Assembly (NCBI GenBank): GCA_964036045.1
Contig: OZ038378.1
Coordinates: 23,294,935-23,358,934, forward strand
Origin: Eutreptiella sp. 'Long Island Sound 2002'
Lineage: Eukaryota > Euglenozoa > Euglenophyceae > Eutreptiales > Eutreptiaceae
Length of the DNA: 64,000 bases
Reading direction: 5' to 3'
Each line of letters opens with the position of its first letter. The stretch's first letter is position 1. Positions 21,949 to 33,494 of the stretch are shown here, in pieces. Position numbers and translations under genes: made by a program. The notes beneath the pieces were generated by a model, which did no database searches, was not told where the DNA came from, and saw only the letters and a program-made list of their open reading frames with translations.

Positions 21949-22902
21949 TCATTTACCACTCTGCAACTGGCTTCTGCAGTACAACACAGCACACACAAAG
22001 GGTCTGTTGCCAGCGGCTGGGTGTTTTATTTTTTGGTCTAAGAGCGACAGAAGGTTCACCAGCTTGCGCTTTGGTACTCCGTCTGGCCTGAAGAAGACCG
22101 AGTGTGGTTCCGTTTCAGGATGCAGTAATTGCTCTATGGGTATCAGGGAGGCCCCAAATGGGACACACTGTGTCGTCATTGGGGAATATGCCATTGCCGG
22201 CGGGGTTGTCAACGCAGATGTGCCGATCGCAATATCGGTTTGTAGCGTAGACGAAATGAACTCCTCCAGACCTCCTGTGAGTCGACATCTCAATGCTAGC
22301 GAGTAAGGAAGACAGGCATTTAGATCTGCAGCTTCTTTATGAAAAGCGGCGAAATCGTCTGAGGAAACTTACGACCAGGAAGCGAAATTATTGCAGACAG
22401 CAGATGCAAGCCACAGTCTTCTGTACACAATGGATTGGCGTATTTCGCAGAATACTTTGCGCATTCTCTTGTTCCAATGCTCTGGGGGCCGTATCCATGA
22501 GAAAGAAGCGTGGGACTGGATTTGTTCGCGTGAAGGTAATCGGCACAGAAAAGGGAGCTGCGGTGGACCATGGAACAGATTGCTACATGTCGCGTCACGG
22601 CTACAGGATTCATCTGAATCAAAAGACAGTGTTCTGAATGACAGCGGGGTGTGGTCTGCATCTGATATTGCATCAGGGGTGCGAGATCTGGGGAACGTAG
22701 TGGAGGGGGACAATGGAGACGCTGCCAGGTCACAGAATTTTGCGTCGTGATCCTTCTGAGCGATTTGGTGTCGCAGACCATATATCTCAGACTTCATCTG
22801 CTTAAGTGCCTTTTTCTGTTGACGCGGCACACTCCATTGGGCCTCCATCACTTCACGCACATTGAGGGGTAACATGGCAGCAATGCTTCGTGGTAAAGGC
22901 AT
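21949..22902 (-). CDS. intermediate ORF interrupted by one TAA
   Basis: From ATG at 22,902 the frame is open for 177 codons (a Lys/Gln-rich helix, then a Ser/Pro/acidic segment), meets a TAA at 22,369-22,371, and is open again in the same frame to a TGA at 21,949. It overlaps the end of the upstream coiled-coil ORF by 50 bases in another frame, as in coupled translation of retroelement ORFs. The downstream half includes FFRPDGVPKRKLVNLLSLLD. No domain recognised. The internal TAA may be a nonsense mutation, or the two halves may be separate proteins. Confidence 0.5.
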
Positions 22903-24004
22903 CGTTGTTTATCTCACTGGTCGCCGTCTCCTCTTCGGCGCTTCTGTCATGGGGGGACCCCAGCAAAACGCTATCTCTTGCAGCTTTTAAGGCTGCTTGG
23001 GAATTCCCAAAGATTCGCTGGAGGCTCACTTCCAGTCCCATGTTTTCTTTCCAAGCAGGAATGGGCCATGCAATCTTCTCTTTTCGAGGTTCGGCTGGTC
23101 GCACAATGATGCACCCTTCTGTATTTGCTCGAGACGCAACACGGACAGCAACAACGATGATGTTGTCATCGGCAGTGAGTACAGGCTGCATCTTCGCTTT
23201 CTTCGCTGTCTTGTTTGACATGTAGGTGAACAGCCCGTCTTTGAAAATTTGTCCAAGCACCCAGATTAATTCAGCACGTGAACGGAGTCGCAGGATCTGG
23301 GCAGCGCCTTGTGGGAAGGTGGCACATGCTTCAGTGCGTAGCGCATCCACAGGCAATTCAGCGGCGCTGGTCTGCGAGGTGGTATCCTCACACCACTTCC
23401 TTTTGGACCCGTCTCGGTCATCGTCGATGTCCAGATCGATGGGGTCGTGTGGGAAGAGGGGATTGTCATCCTCACTGTCACTGACTTCAATGGCAGCAGC
23501 CAATTTATCCTCTGGCACTCCGTTATTTCTCGCCATCAGCATCATGAGCCGGAGTGATTTGTCGTGCTTACTGTCCAGGCTGCTCACGCATCGCTCCAGA
23601 GATTGGAGTCTGGAGTCTACTCCGTCTTTCAACTCGGTTGTGAACTCTTTGTCCAGGTTCTTCCTCCTGCTATTTTCATTGTTGCGCACAGGTACACGAT
23701 ATCCTTTGTTGCTGGAGGGTTGAGATTGCGTGAGGTCTTCATCGTCGTGGATCTGGGTGATTCTGTACACTTCTGGTGTGAAGATGTCCTTCCCTGTCAT
23801 GAAAGTACCGATTTTCTCATCTGGTAGCCACGATTCCAGACCTGTCTTCAAATAGATGACAATTGTAAGGCCACGCTTTTGTCCAATGGTGCTCAGGTCC
23901 CTGTGAGGCCTGTGAGGTCTATCACCAATCGAGTGCGCCCGCAGTGGGGATGGAACCAACGCCTGCCGGCTGCGATTCCAGCGCTCAGACCGCTGCAGCA
24001 GCAC
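22853..24004 (-). CDS. coiled-coil ORF1-like protein
   Basis: 383 codons ending in TGA. It has a basic, Arg-rich N-terminus (RSERWNRSRQALVPSP), then a likely coiled coil around residues 125-165 (LKDGVDSRLQSLERCVSSLD), an acidic patch (EVSDSEDDNPLFPHDPIDLD) and a globular C-terminal part. Position and architecture match LINE ORF1 proteins, which bind the element RNA as multimers. No RRM or CCHC knuckle is visible, so the assignment rests on coiled coil and position. Confidence 0.55.
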   Translation of the reverse strand: MLLQRSERWNRSRQALVPSPLRAHSIGDRPHRPHRDLSTIGQKRGLTIVIYLKTGLESWLPDEKIGTFMTGKDIFTPEVYRITQIHDDEDLTQSQPSSNKGYRVPVRNNENSRRKNLDKEFTTELKDGVDSRLQSLERCVSSLDSKHDKSLRLMMLMARNNGVPEDKLAAAIEVSDSEDDNPLFPHDPIDLDIDDDRDGSKRKWCEDTTSQTSAAELPVDALRTEACATFPQGAAQILRLRSRAELIWVLGQIFKDGLFTYMSNKTAKKAKMQPVLTADDNIIVVAVRVASRANTEGCIIVRPAEPRKEKIAWPIPAWKENMGLEVSLQRIFGNSQAALKAARDSVLLGSPHDRSAEEETATSEINNDAFTTKHCCHVTPQCA

Positions 24005-24110
24005 CGCCGCTTCGAAGACGATGTTGCATCCCTACTCCGGGAATCAATTTCATACACCATGCACATTCGAACTATGCGTTCATTTGCGGACATATGACGC
24101 CATGCTAACA

Positions 24111-26690
24111 CAACCTCGATTCAACACATTGAGAAAATGATGTTGACTCATAGGATCATGCATGACACAATGACATCATATGGTACATGGCAAAACACAC
24201 GGAAATGATACACAACACAACGGCATCATCGGATTCAACATAAGCGTGGCCCACATGGCCCATCCTCACCCTTGCCTACAAGACGGCAAAACTGGAATTG
24301 AAAAACATGAGTTCCAAACATGAGGAGTGTTCTCACCGTGGATCAAGCATGACACCATGGCCTCCATGAACACAAAGTACGGCATGGCCACATACATGAC
24401 TTGTCCACACTCATGAATCACCAATGATCACATGTACATAGCTTGCGATGAGGATCACCAAACATGAGTCGGGAGAGTGACCTCACAGCAATACCTGACA
24501 CCAGGCATGTGTGACACATCACACATATCATCATGCTGGCAATGCCTCGGTACTTGACACCGAACGCCGGGTGCCTATCACTCAGCAATAACATACACAA
24601 TGGCCAGCAAGTGAATAAACTTGGCGGGTTTACTTGGTGCTCGCGAACAAGGCATAAGGAAGGGCCAGCCCACCAAACCTCACGTGTTTGGTGTATGCTA
24701 CATACCAATTGCTGGGCTCTTGCAGTTAGAGTGTCGCGAACCAAAAGCATGAATAAAGTGCAAAGCCAACACACAACATATACCTCATGCCCTCACACGC
24801 TTGGACATGCCACTCAGTCCCATCACTTGGTGCCTAATTGCTTGGGAACCGAAGGCATTAGCAAACACAAATCGGCATGTGCATTGGAAAGAATCCACAC
24901 ATGGACATGTGACATCAATATTGCCTAGCTGCATGTTCGTGTGACACCGAACCAATTCAATGCATGCTACTTAGAAAGAGATTGGGTAAGAAGATGCCCT
25001 GGGTCACATGAAGAGACCTAGACCCGGCCCGGAGGGAGAGTGCACATGGAGAGATGTCCCGGGTTCAATGAGAGCACATCTGCCACATGGTGAGATTGTC
25101 CTATCCCAAGTAGAGATAGTCCCGCCTCAAAGAGAGATGGGCCCGCCACAATCCAGACCTTGAGAGAGATGGTCCCGCCCCAGTCCATGCCCTGAGAGAG
25201 GGACCCTCACCAATCCAAGCCCAGGAGAGAGAACCTAACCAATCCATGGCCAAAGAGAGATAACGTCACCAAAACCCAATCCAGAGAGCGTAGCCTAGCC
25301 ATGACCCACGGGAGAATGCATATGGAGAGAGAATTTTGCCTAGCCATGACCCATGAGAGCATGCATGCACTTGAAGTGAGAATCTCCGACATGGATTGAG
25401 GATTATGCCTTCACCCAATTGCCAAATCAAATGAGCTATCCTCATGCCATACTGCATGTTCACAAAGGAGGGATAGTGGAATACCAACCGTGTTCGACCA
25501 ATGATATGAATTCACCGAAGGTCAACGAAGTAAGACGGCATACAAGAGGTTAGCAACCAAGGCATAGGTGCAATTCTCCACCTTTAACATGTTCACCGAC
25601 TGCATGTGCATGTTCCACATGCACCATGCACAACATGTTCCACACACACCATCTCCAAAGATTGATTTACCATGACTCACACGCAAGGCAAACAAAGGAT
25701 AAAGAAGAGAAATAGAAGACATTTGTGGCGGAGCAACGACCGAGTTACTTTCTTCCCGCCCGGTGCGCCTACCTCAGCCACTTCCACTTCAACTCCTCTT
25801 CCACTGGGGCTTCTCCGGCTTCAAGGGACTCGTGATCCCCCATACACGTAGGCATGGCAAAAGCCGAAGCAAATGCGCCCATTAACGTGTACCAATCCCT
25901 TTTTACGGGGCCTGCCAGTGTGGGCGGAGGCACCACACCAGGGTTTAGCCAGATCTCAATTCCGGGCTTCCTATCATCCACTGGAGTTGCCCTAGCTTCC
26001 GATTCGCATCCATTTCAGCAACAGGATAGAATCTAACACTATGAGCACCCGTTGAAAAGAATTTTCAGACGATCGGCCCGCATTGAAGAACAGAGAGCAC
26101 GCGCACACCACCAGGAACACGAGAAGGGCGCGCGCACACACACCAGGCCTGGTCAGAACCAGAAATGTTAAACCCTCCATCCTGTGCATTATAAATAGTA
26201 TAAATTCGGAATTCTCCTGAATTTATACTCAAAATCGCTGGAATCTGTGAAATCGCTGAAATATGGAAGAGTGCAGCCAAATGAGATCCGAACCGGCTTC
26301 ATAGGGAGCCACTATTGGTTGGCCCCGGAGCCCCTTGGCTCCCAGGAACTCGCCCCTTGCTGGTCGGGACGCCCCTCCCTTGGCAGGGTTCTAGGGTCAA
26401 TTTTGGGCAAGTCCGTGGGTTGTGTTGGAACCCCCGTACCTGCGTGCCACTGAGGAGGTGGGACCTAGGGTTGGGATATGGTTTGGGGCTGATTGTCTAT
26501 TGCCCTGAGGCGCCCTTACCCCAGCCCACGATGTGTTTGTGTACATATTTTCGTTTTGTTTTAGAGTGGCAAGGATCCTAGAACGCTTTATTCCATGAGG
26601 ATGCCCCTGTGAGCGCAGTTCCTTGCCTGCCTGCTTCCTTGTGTGTCCGCCGCAGCGTGCGCCGTGGACAAGCCCCCCATGGGAACGCGT
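24111..26690. other. no gene recognised; degenerate repeats
   Basis: Moderately AT-rich sequence with many short CATG-containing phrases. About 24,990-25,380 is a degenerate tandem repeat with units of roughly 30-40 bases built on AGAGAGA, CCAATCCA and CCCGCC. It could be retroelement LTR or spacer sequence; I found no matching copy elsewhere to prove this. A 70-codon minus-strand frame (25,769-25,981) has ordinary composition but no domain. Confidence 0.4.
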
Positions 26691-26693
26691 CAT

Positions 26694-27230
26694 TGGTGCC
26701 TACCCGCGAGACACATAGTCAAGTGGGCACCAATCTTAGAGCAAAGGGTTTGGAAATATTGGCTCACAAATTTTGGGCCACGGTCGGAGCATGTCTCACG
26801 AGGGGCTCCGAACCTATCCACCCGACAATCCATTATTAAATGGGCCGCTCTTTTCCCCGTTAGCCCTTCATCCTTGTCTTCGTGACGGGGTTTGGGAATA
26901 GGAATCGTGATGAGATAGCCAGAAAGCCGGTACACACATAAGAGCATACGATCATACTCCTCTCCATCATGAGAGATAGAAGGGTAGTGAAACACATCAA
27001 GCGCTATGGAGTCCATGGGTTCCATAGGTATGGGCACAGGGGTCATATACCCTTGCTTTCGCTTGGTGTCATGCGTGTGAATGGCACATGAGGGGCACGT
27101 TTGACATTGCAGTTCCACTGCTTTGTACAATTCCTCACCTTCCACGCCATGGTTAATTTCTTTCCAGTGTTTCTCCACACTAGAAGTAGTTAGGTGTAGT
27201 ACATCATGGTATTCAGCCACCAAAGGAGTT
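26694..27230 (-). pseudogene. Ty3/gypsy integrase fragment
   Basis: About 177 codons on the minus strand. The N-terminal zinc-binding region shows HLTTSSVEKHW and CQTCPSC. The catalytic core shows LDVFHYP (first Asp), a spacer, and DRGPKFVSQYF (second Asp), then HLTMCLAGRHQ. The protein stops exactly where chromoviruses normally continue with TDGQxE, so the third catalytic acid and the C-terminus are missing. Integrase inserts retroelement cDNA; this copy cannot be active as it stands. Its 5' side abuts insertion 1 at 27,231, across which the frame matches the RNase H fragment at 38.4 kb. Confidence 0.85.
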
Positions 27231-27243
27231 GCGCCTAGCCGCG

Positions 27244-27335
27244 GCTAGGTGGCTGGGAGGCTTTGGAAACCCCCCGCCCTCCCCCCCCCCCCTCCCTGGC
27301 TGGCTGGCTGGCTGGCTGGCTGGCGCGCCCCCGGA
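27244..27335. repeat. C-rich direct repeat, left copy
   Basis: GGCTAGGTGGCTGG, a long C-run, then a (CTGG)n tract. The same order recurs at 38,372-38,425 inside the right end of insertion 1. A palindrome CTAGCCGCGGCTAG sits at its outer edge. Confidence 0.6.
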
Positions 27336-27939
27336 ATACTGCCAAAATACGCAGTGCACCATTGTGCCGCCTCTTCTCACGCATGGTATGGGTATGGGGA
27401 TGGGTTTGCAAGGGTGGGGGGGTCAGCCACCTTTCAAGAACACCCCTACCTCATACTCCAAGGTGCCTTGCCTTCGGAACCTCCCATAAAGACCACATAG
27501 AATCACCGCATTAGACGTATGTTCAACTGCAAATGTTGTTGTTACCGATGTAAACCTCAGAGTACACAATTGTCCTCAATCCAAAATATATTCCTTTGTC
27601 TATGGCTCTCGGGAGCCGAATTTGTCGTGCATGTCTCCGCTGAGGTTTGGTTGGCTCTAGGGGTTTTGGAGGGCGAGGAACGCACTGGAATTGTCCGTTT
27701 TTGGTAATTTCATCATTTTTGGGTGTAGAGCCCCTTTGCTGACCGTGGCTCCGCTGTCATACGTGTCCTACATGTCCTGCATGACCCCATACCAGTAGGT
27801 AACAACGTCGCGTGTGTCCCGCGCGTGCCGCGCGCTTCTCACATCTGGCTCCACAACTGTCCCCGGCGCCAATTACTTTGTGAAGTATGTCTTACGTGTT
27901 TTGCAGCACTTGTGCACGCCTTGCAATGCATGTGTGAGG

Positions 27940-28063
27940 GAGAACTGCGTGTACATGTCCAAGTCGCGTCAGTTACGCCCTGAGCGTGACACCGCCGTGG
28001 CCCACAGGGGGCCTTCGGAGAACTGCGTGTACATGTCCAAGTCGCGTCAGTTACGCCCTGAGA
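27940..28063. repeat. 46-bp direct repeat, 78-bp period
   Basis: A segment starting GAGAACTGCGTGTACATGTC is present at 27,940 and again at 28,018, identical over about 46 bases. It lies 5' of the multi-exon gene. Confidence 0.85.
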
Positions 28064-28213
28064 GGGCTTGCTCTGCGGGTGGTGTGTGGTGGCTCTGCTC
28101 TTGTCCCCAGGGCCGAATTGCCTGTTCTGCGCGTTCTCAGTGTTCCCCAGCACCTGTGCAGGATTTTTCTTTCGTTGCTCAGCACTATGTGCCATGCTGC
28201 CTTTGTACCTCAG

Positions 28214-31200
28214 TCAGTACCAGCTACCCCACACGCACCTCACCGAGTGCGACCCCATGTCGTGCTGCGACGTCACGAAGGACCAGAATGCGGCGGTGGT
28301 TTTTCAAGTGAAGCAGCAAACATGTATGTGTGCAGTGTTCGAGTTGCTCGAGTTCCACGTGTTGCCTCTTCGTGTGCCGCTGGTGATTTCACCCATTCTT
28401 TGCAGCCGGGTACCATGCCGGGTGGGTCTCCGGCATGGAGGAAGTGTATGATAAAAAGACGAAGAGCAATCATTGGGTTCTGACGCTGACGCAGTCCTGC
28501 ACGTACATGGTCCGTACAACAAAGGAGAAGGGCCGCAAGATCGAGGGCACCAGAGCACAGGTATACTTCGGTTATCTACCGGCTCGGAGTGTTTGATTAC
28601 GATGCCTTACAACACCTCCTCCTTGCCCCCCGCGCTTCTTTGCAGGGCACCGTGTCCATCAGCGTCGACAAGATCCGTGCTCGATCATTTTGGGGTTTTA
28701 TCCCCGATGAACCCGAAACGGTACATGTTCTGCATGTTCAGGACGTCCGTGGTGTTGTCTTTGTATCAGTCCCTGGAGCCTGTCTGAACTGTCCTATGTG
28801 TTTTGCGCGTCGCGCGCGTTGTCTCTCGGAGTGTCCCTGGCGACATTAATCGTGTTTTACGCGTTCTTTGTGTCCTGCAGGGGGACAAAAAGCATAAGAA
28901 GGAGAAAAAGGAGAAGAAGAAGCACAAGGCCGAAGACAAGACCAAGGGCAAGCCGGAAGGAAGGAAGGAAGAGAAGCGGGAGGAGCGGAAAGAAGAGGCA
29001 AAGCCGAAGAAAAAGGACCCAAAGGGGAAGGCGAAAGGATCGTGTCAAAAGACGACGACGATGCTTTCGAGGAGGAGGTCAAAGAGATCAAGGCGGAGCC
29101 AGCACGGATGGCTTGGCAGCCCCCGCGTGCCCCACGCTCGACACACCTGGAAGTGCCGCAGGAACCACTGTCACCATTGGGAAGTGCAAGCAGCAGCAGC
29201 TCCAAGAGTGGCACCAGCAAGAGCAGTACGAGTAGCAGCAGCGGCAGCTCAAGCAGCAGTGAGAGCGACGAGAGTGCCGAGAAGAGCCCAGTGCAGCAGA
29301 AGGGGGTCTTGAAGGCGGCAAAGACGGAGGCGCTGGAGAAGGGGAAGGAGAAGGCGAGGCCCCATTTCCTGGTGGAGACCCATGGCCGCCCGCCAAGCAA
29401 GCTCCCCACCGGGCGGACAAGGCAGGGGAAGTTCACCGGATCGGCGCACCATGCCCGATCCATCGAGATCCCGAAGAACTTCTTCAACAACCAGTACGGG
29501 TACTCGCTGGGGACGTTCGTGCACCATTACAAGAACTGCTGCGCACAGCTGAAGGCGGCAACGGGTGCTGAAGGTATGCGTGTGCACAACGATCAGACTG
29601 CTGTGCATGGAGGCTTTCCTTGCGTCCCCGGGGACCGTCGCTCGTGTTCCGCGCGTCCAATTCGCTGCGCACGTCGTCTCCGCATGTGTCCCTGGAGACA
29701 TGCATGTCGTTGAGCGCGTGTTTCGTGTCCTGTAGTGCGTCAAGATCTGGGCCTCGCCGCAACCATGCTTAGCCGCGCTGAGCCGCGCACGATCCAAGCT
29801 GTGCTGTCCTGTGGAACGAAGAACTGCAGTTCGGTCACGAAGGCAGTGGAGCATTTCCAGACGCTGTACCCAACCGCCGGGGCAGAGGGCGCTGCAAAGA
29901 GTATTCTCCGTCGTGTTGGCGATTGCGTTAGTGGTTGCGGGGAGGCCGGGGAATTCGAGGCGGAGGACCCAAAGCCGAAACCCGGGGGTATCCCGCTAGC
30001 CAGCCTTTCTGGACGAGAGGCTCGGGGAGTCCTCGGCACTGGAGGCCGGCCTCGAGGGCCGCGGTCGGAGATGTCAGACGTCTCAGGCTTCCACGTCAAG
30101 GATGTGATGGACATGGATCTGGACGAGTTGATCCAGAAGTACAACCGAACCGTGCGGGTAGCTGGACTGTTGAGGTACATGCTCGAGGCCGACCACCGGC
30201 TGACTGAGGAGCTGGAGCAGAAGACGTCCATGGACTCTGGTGCGGCAGGCAGAGTACCAAGAATTTCAAGCATGAAAGCGCCACAAGGTGTGGTGCTAAT
30301 TGCGCGATGCACGTGATACACGCTGTCTCTTGCACTGTCCCTGGCGGCCTCCTCGGTTGTTCTGCGCGCTCCAGACGTTCCGCGTGCTGTCTCCGGATTC
30401 GGCTCTGGTGACAATAACTGTGTTCGCCGCGCTTAATATGCCTTCCATGTCACAGGCCATGCCCCCGCAGCTGCCGCCGCCGCAATATCCCCCGCAGTAC
30501 CCGGTGCCGTACCAACCGCCGCAGTACGGGCAACAGTATGGGCAGTAAGGGCAGCGGTACGGCCAGATGTACGGGCAGCAGCCGCAGTACCAGGATCAGG
30601 AGTGGGAAGAACCGGGTATGAAGGCGGAGTGGGACCCGGATCGCATCCCGCCACCACCGCCGCAACACTACCAGCAGCACCACCCCCCACCACCGCCGCC
30701 CCAGCCACAGCAGCTGCACCCACCGCCACCACCACCCCAAGATTCCCCCGTCGCCCCGTCGCCGCAAGATGCCCCTGTGGTGCCCGAAGAAGCCGGCCCG
30801 ATGGACGACTTGCCGATCAAGCAGGAGGAGGTGGAAGAACCAAAGATGGACACTGGCGAACCAGGTCACAGGTGCGTGCCGCGCGTCGTATTCGTTTCGC
30901 GCGTTGTCTCCGGTTGTGTCCCTGGCGCCATCGCTTCGTGTCCCGTGTGTCGTATTCGTTCCGCGCGCTGTCCCCCGGCATGTCCCTGGTGACCGCCTGC
31001 ATGTGCTGCATGTCCTGCATGTTCTGCACAACTGCTGAGGACGACCCCGATGCGTGGGATGCCAGCGACGTGGACATGTTCACCCAGTTCTCGGAGGCAG
31101 AGGGGGAAGGGGAAGGGGGGGAGGGGTGGGGGGGAGGGGAGGGGTGGGGGGATGGGTCGGGGTGGCCAGACCCCGATGAGGCTCGTGGACGGCAGATGTC

Positions 31201-31276
31201 CCAGCCTCTTTTTTTTCACACCCCGCCACCGCACACGCACCCCGCACCGGCAGCAGTGTCGCAGGAGACGCCATAG
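28214..31276 (+). CDS. multi-exon Lys/Ser/Pro-rich gene of unknown function
   Basis: Exons deduced from GT-AG sites and frame continuity: about 28,214-28,323, 28,405-28,560, 28,647-28,720, 28,880-29,572, 29,735-30,284, 30,452-30,870 and 31,035-31,276. Several junctions keep frame (for example GAA-G|GTATGC...CTGTAG|TG). The product has a small globular start, a Lys/Glu-rich stretch, a Ser run, a middle with NNQYGYSLGTFVHHYKNC, a Gln/Pro/Tyr-rich region and an acidic Gly/Trp-rich tail. Defects: a frameshift near 29,040 and an in-frame TAA at 30,546 within Gln-rich sequence. No enzyme domain recognised; possibly an accessory protein of the surrounding mobile element. Low-complexity architecture suggests nucleic-acid or chromatin contact, but that is a guess. 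The 5' end is uncertain. Confidence 0.5.
28721..31034 (+). repeat. introns sharing a CGCG / GTCCCTGG motif
   Basis: Introns at 28,721-28,879, 29,573-29,734, about 30,285-30,451 and 30,871-31,034 each contain CGCGCGTT or CGCGCGTC-like runs, GTCTCCG/GTCTCTC and (T)GTCCCTGG(C/A/T)G(A/C)C. Similar phrases occur outside the gene, near 27,820 and at 33,545-33,650. The exons do not share them. Confidence 0.6.
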
Positions 31277-31767
31277 TGGTGGCGGCGCTAACGCTGCCTG
31301 ATATATAGTTTGTTACTGTACAGTGGTGTGTGCCACCCCCTGAGCGCAGGGACAGGTGGTTCCGCCGTGGGGACGAATGATGGTGGTGAGGCTTGACCGC
31401 TGGTCCCTTTTTGTACCTTACTTGGCTGTGGGCTTTTGGGTGGTGGACGGCAGAGGGTCCCGAGAGTCCGTCTGGCCTTTGCGGCTGCGGCGGGGTACCC
31501 ACGTTCTGACCGTCAGACAATATATGATTGTCATGGACTGTTGCTCGGAAAAAACGTTCTGACCCCGCGTTCTTCGTGCTCTACGTGTTGCGCATGCTGT
31601 CTCTCCTCCTGTCCCCGGCATCAGATACGGTCGTTGTGCGCGTTCAGAGCGCCGCGGGCGTTTTCTCCGTGTAGGGCTCCGGGGACAGGTTTAGTGTTAC
31701 ACGCGTTATGCATGCTCTGCAGCTAATGTAGCCCACCTACATGACACCCCCTTCCTGGTCTGCACAG

Positions 31768-33494
31768 CTCATCAACATGCCAGCATTGGACAAGCTCCAA
31801 TCAGGACCCCTACCGCGCCCGGACTGTGCCGCAAATTTGGAGCATGGTGTTCGACCAGGAAGATCGAAACTATGGGCCTATTCCCTAGATGAGATCTGGG
31901 AGTATATGCTGCAACCCATATGTGGCCTGCAGCGTGCAATCCTACTAGAAACCAACCATCGATCCCTGCTCCCATGGGTAGAAAAGTATGTGGTGCGCGA
32001 CGTGCACGCCGTTTCCGCAGAGTGAAATCGCTTTAGGACGCGCTAGGTTGAGATCGTTGTAGGACGCATTTGACACGCAGAACGTGTCTCTAGGCCCCAG
32101 GGGCAATGGTAGAGGCAGCACTGTACACGCGTACGACATGTGCAATGTGTCGTACGTGTGCTACAGCACTAGCACCTGCATCCCACTGTGCAGGTACAAT
32201 GATTTCCTAATCTGCTTGGGAATGGTACGTCCCATGCAGGTAGACGGGATCTGGGACAAGCGCCACCTTGCGTACAACAAGTATATGGCGTCCCTACTCC
32301 CCCGGGAAATCTACTACCGTCTACAACGGTTATTACGGACCGATGTGACGGATTTGATTGAGGAGTGCAACGCAACATGGAGCGCTGCATGGGAAATTGG
32401 AGGGGCGGTTTGTGGGGACGAGGGTGTCGTTCCCCACAGTGGTGGCCGATGCCTGGGGCTACGGCAATACATTGCCCGTAAGCCCCAATCTACGGGCATC
32501 AAATTATACGTCCTCGCGGACAATGGGGGGAGTTACGTGTTCGACGTCTACCTCTACACGGGGCGTCGCGGCAAGGTCCGCCGCTTTGGGTCATGTTGCG
32601 GCAAGTACGACGCTAAGGGTATCATGCGTCTATGGGCGAGGATGATCCCGCAGTCCACCGTCCTTTGTGCGGACAGCTTCTTCGGAAGTCATGGGCTTGC
32701 CGAGGAATTCGCGGCCCAACGTCGGCCGTTTCTCATGCTTTCAAAGCGTGATAAGGGAGATGCCGGCCTTACAAGGGCAGCCGCCCTTACCCAGGAGGGG
32801 GACATGGCACGGGCAATTGTGGCCGACAAGAACTATGAACTTGCCGTGTACAAGAACCCGAAGGTGGGGCACAAACCCCCACGCTTGGTCCCCTTCCTTA
32901 CCAATTGTTGGTATGGGGAGGGGGTGCATGCCCAAAGACCGGAGAGGGAACCCTCTCCCTCCGGTCGTAGCGTGCTACCAGGAGTTCTCCCGTGCCGTAG
33001 ATGGGGCCAACCAAATGGCGCTGCAAATGCGCCAATTGGGGAGGCAAATGACCTGGAGCCACGCTGTGCGTGCGTTCATGGTGCGGTACGCGGCCGGCAA
33101 TGCCTTTGCCACCGCCAAGGCATTGGGATTGCCGGACGACAAGACCACCATGTGGGAATTCCAATGGGACATCCTCAAGCAGCGGTACTTTAGCGGTGCG
33201 GAGTTCAACAACACAACGCCAACCGCTGCGGTCCCTACGGTGCATGTACCGAAGCGCTTTGCGAGCCGCCTCTTGTGCACGCATTGCCCCAACGGGAGTA
33301 CGCGTTGGGCGTGTGGAGCGTGCGGGAAGCACATGCACATTAAGTGCTTCGGGGACGCCCACGACGTGTACTCTGTCATGGGCGTGGTGGGGCGGAACGA
33401 GACGATAATGGAGGCGGAGCCTCTGCCATCCCTACCCATGGGACCAGTGCGAACCCTGGTGGAACAACCGCGTAGGCTGGATACCCAACTGTGA
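31768..33494 (+). pseudogene. piggyBac-family transposase, frameshifted
   Basis: Exon 1 at 31,768-31,986 (acceptor GGTCTGCACAG, donor GTATGT) joins exon 2 at 32,196 (acceptor CACTGTGCAG). Family landmarks: an N-terminal helical region with ICLGMVRPMQVDGIW; first catalytic Asp in VLADNGGSYVFDVYLYTG; second in VLCADSFFGSHGLAEEF; third in YQEFSRAVDGANQM; and a C-terminal cysteine-rich zinc domain with CTHC, CGAC and HIKCF. piggyBac transposases cut and paste DNA at TTAA. One frameshift near 32,910-32,950, in a G-rich stretch, separates the second and third Asp, so the copy is probably dead unless this is an assembly error. The last codon is followed by TGA. I did not find paired termini. Confidence 0.85.

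Larger units (their letters stand above)
15355..24110 (-). mobile_element. LINE-like retroelement with separate RT and RNase H ORFs
   Basis: Four or five consecutive minus-strand frames run in the order coiled-coil ORF, intermediate ORF, reverse transcriptase ORF, cysteine-rich linker and zinc-finger/RNase H ORF. Together they cover about 8.5 kb with little spacing. No long terminal repeats, integrase or protease were seen, so a non-LTR type is favoured. Ends are inferred from coding limits. No poly-A tail or target duplication could be defined. The tRNA-like sequence at 15,361 may mark the 3' end. Confidence 0.7.
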
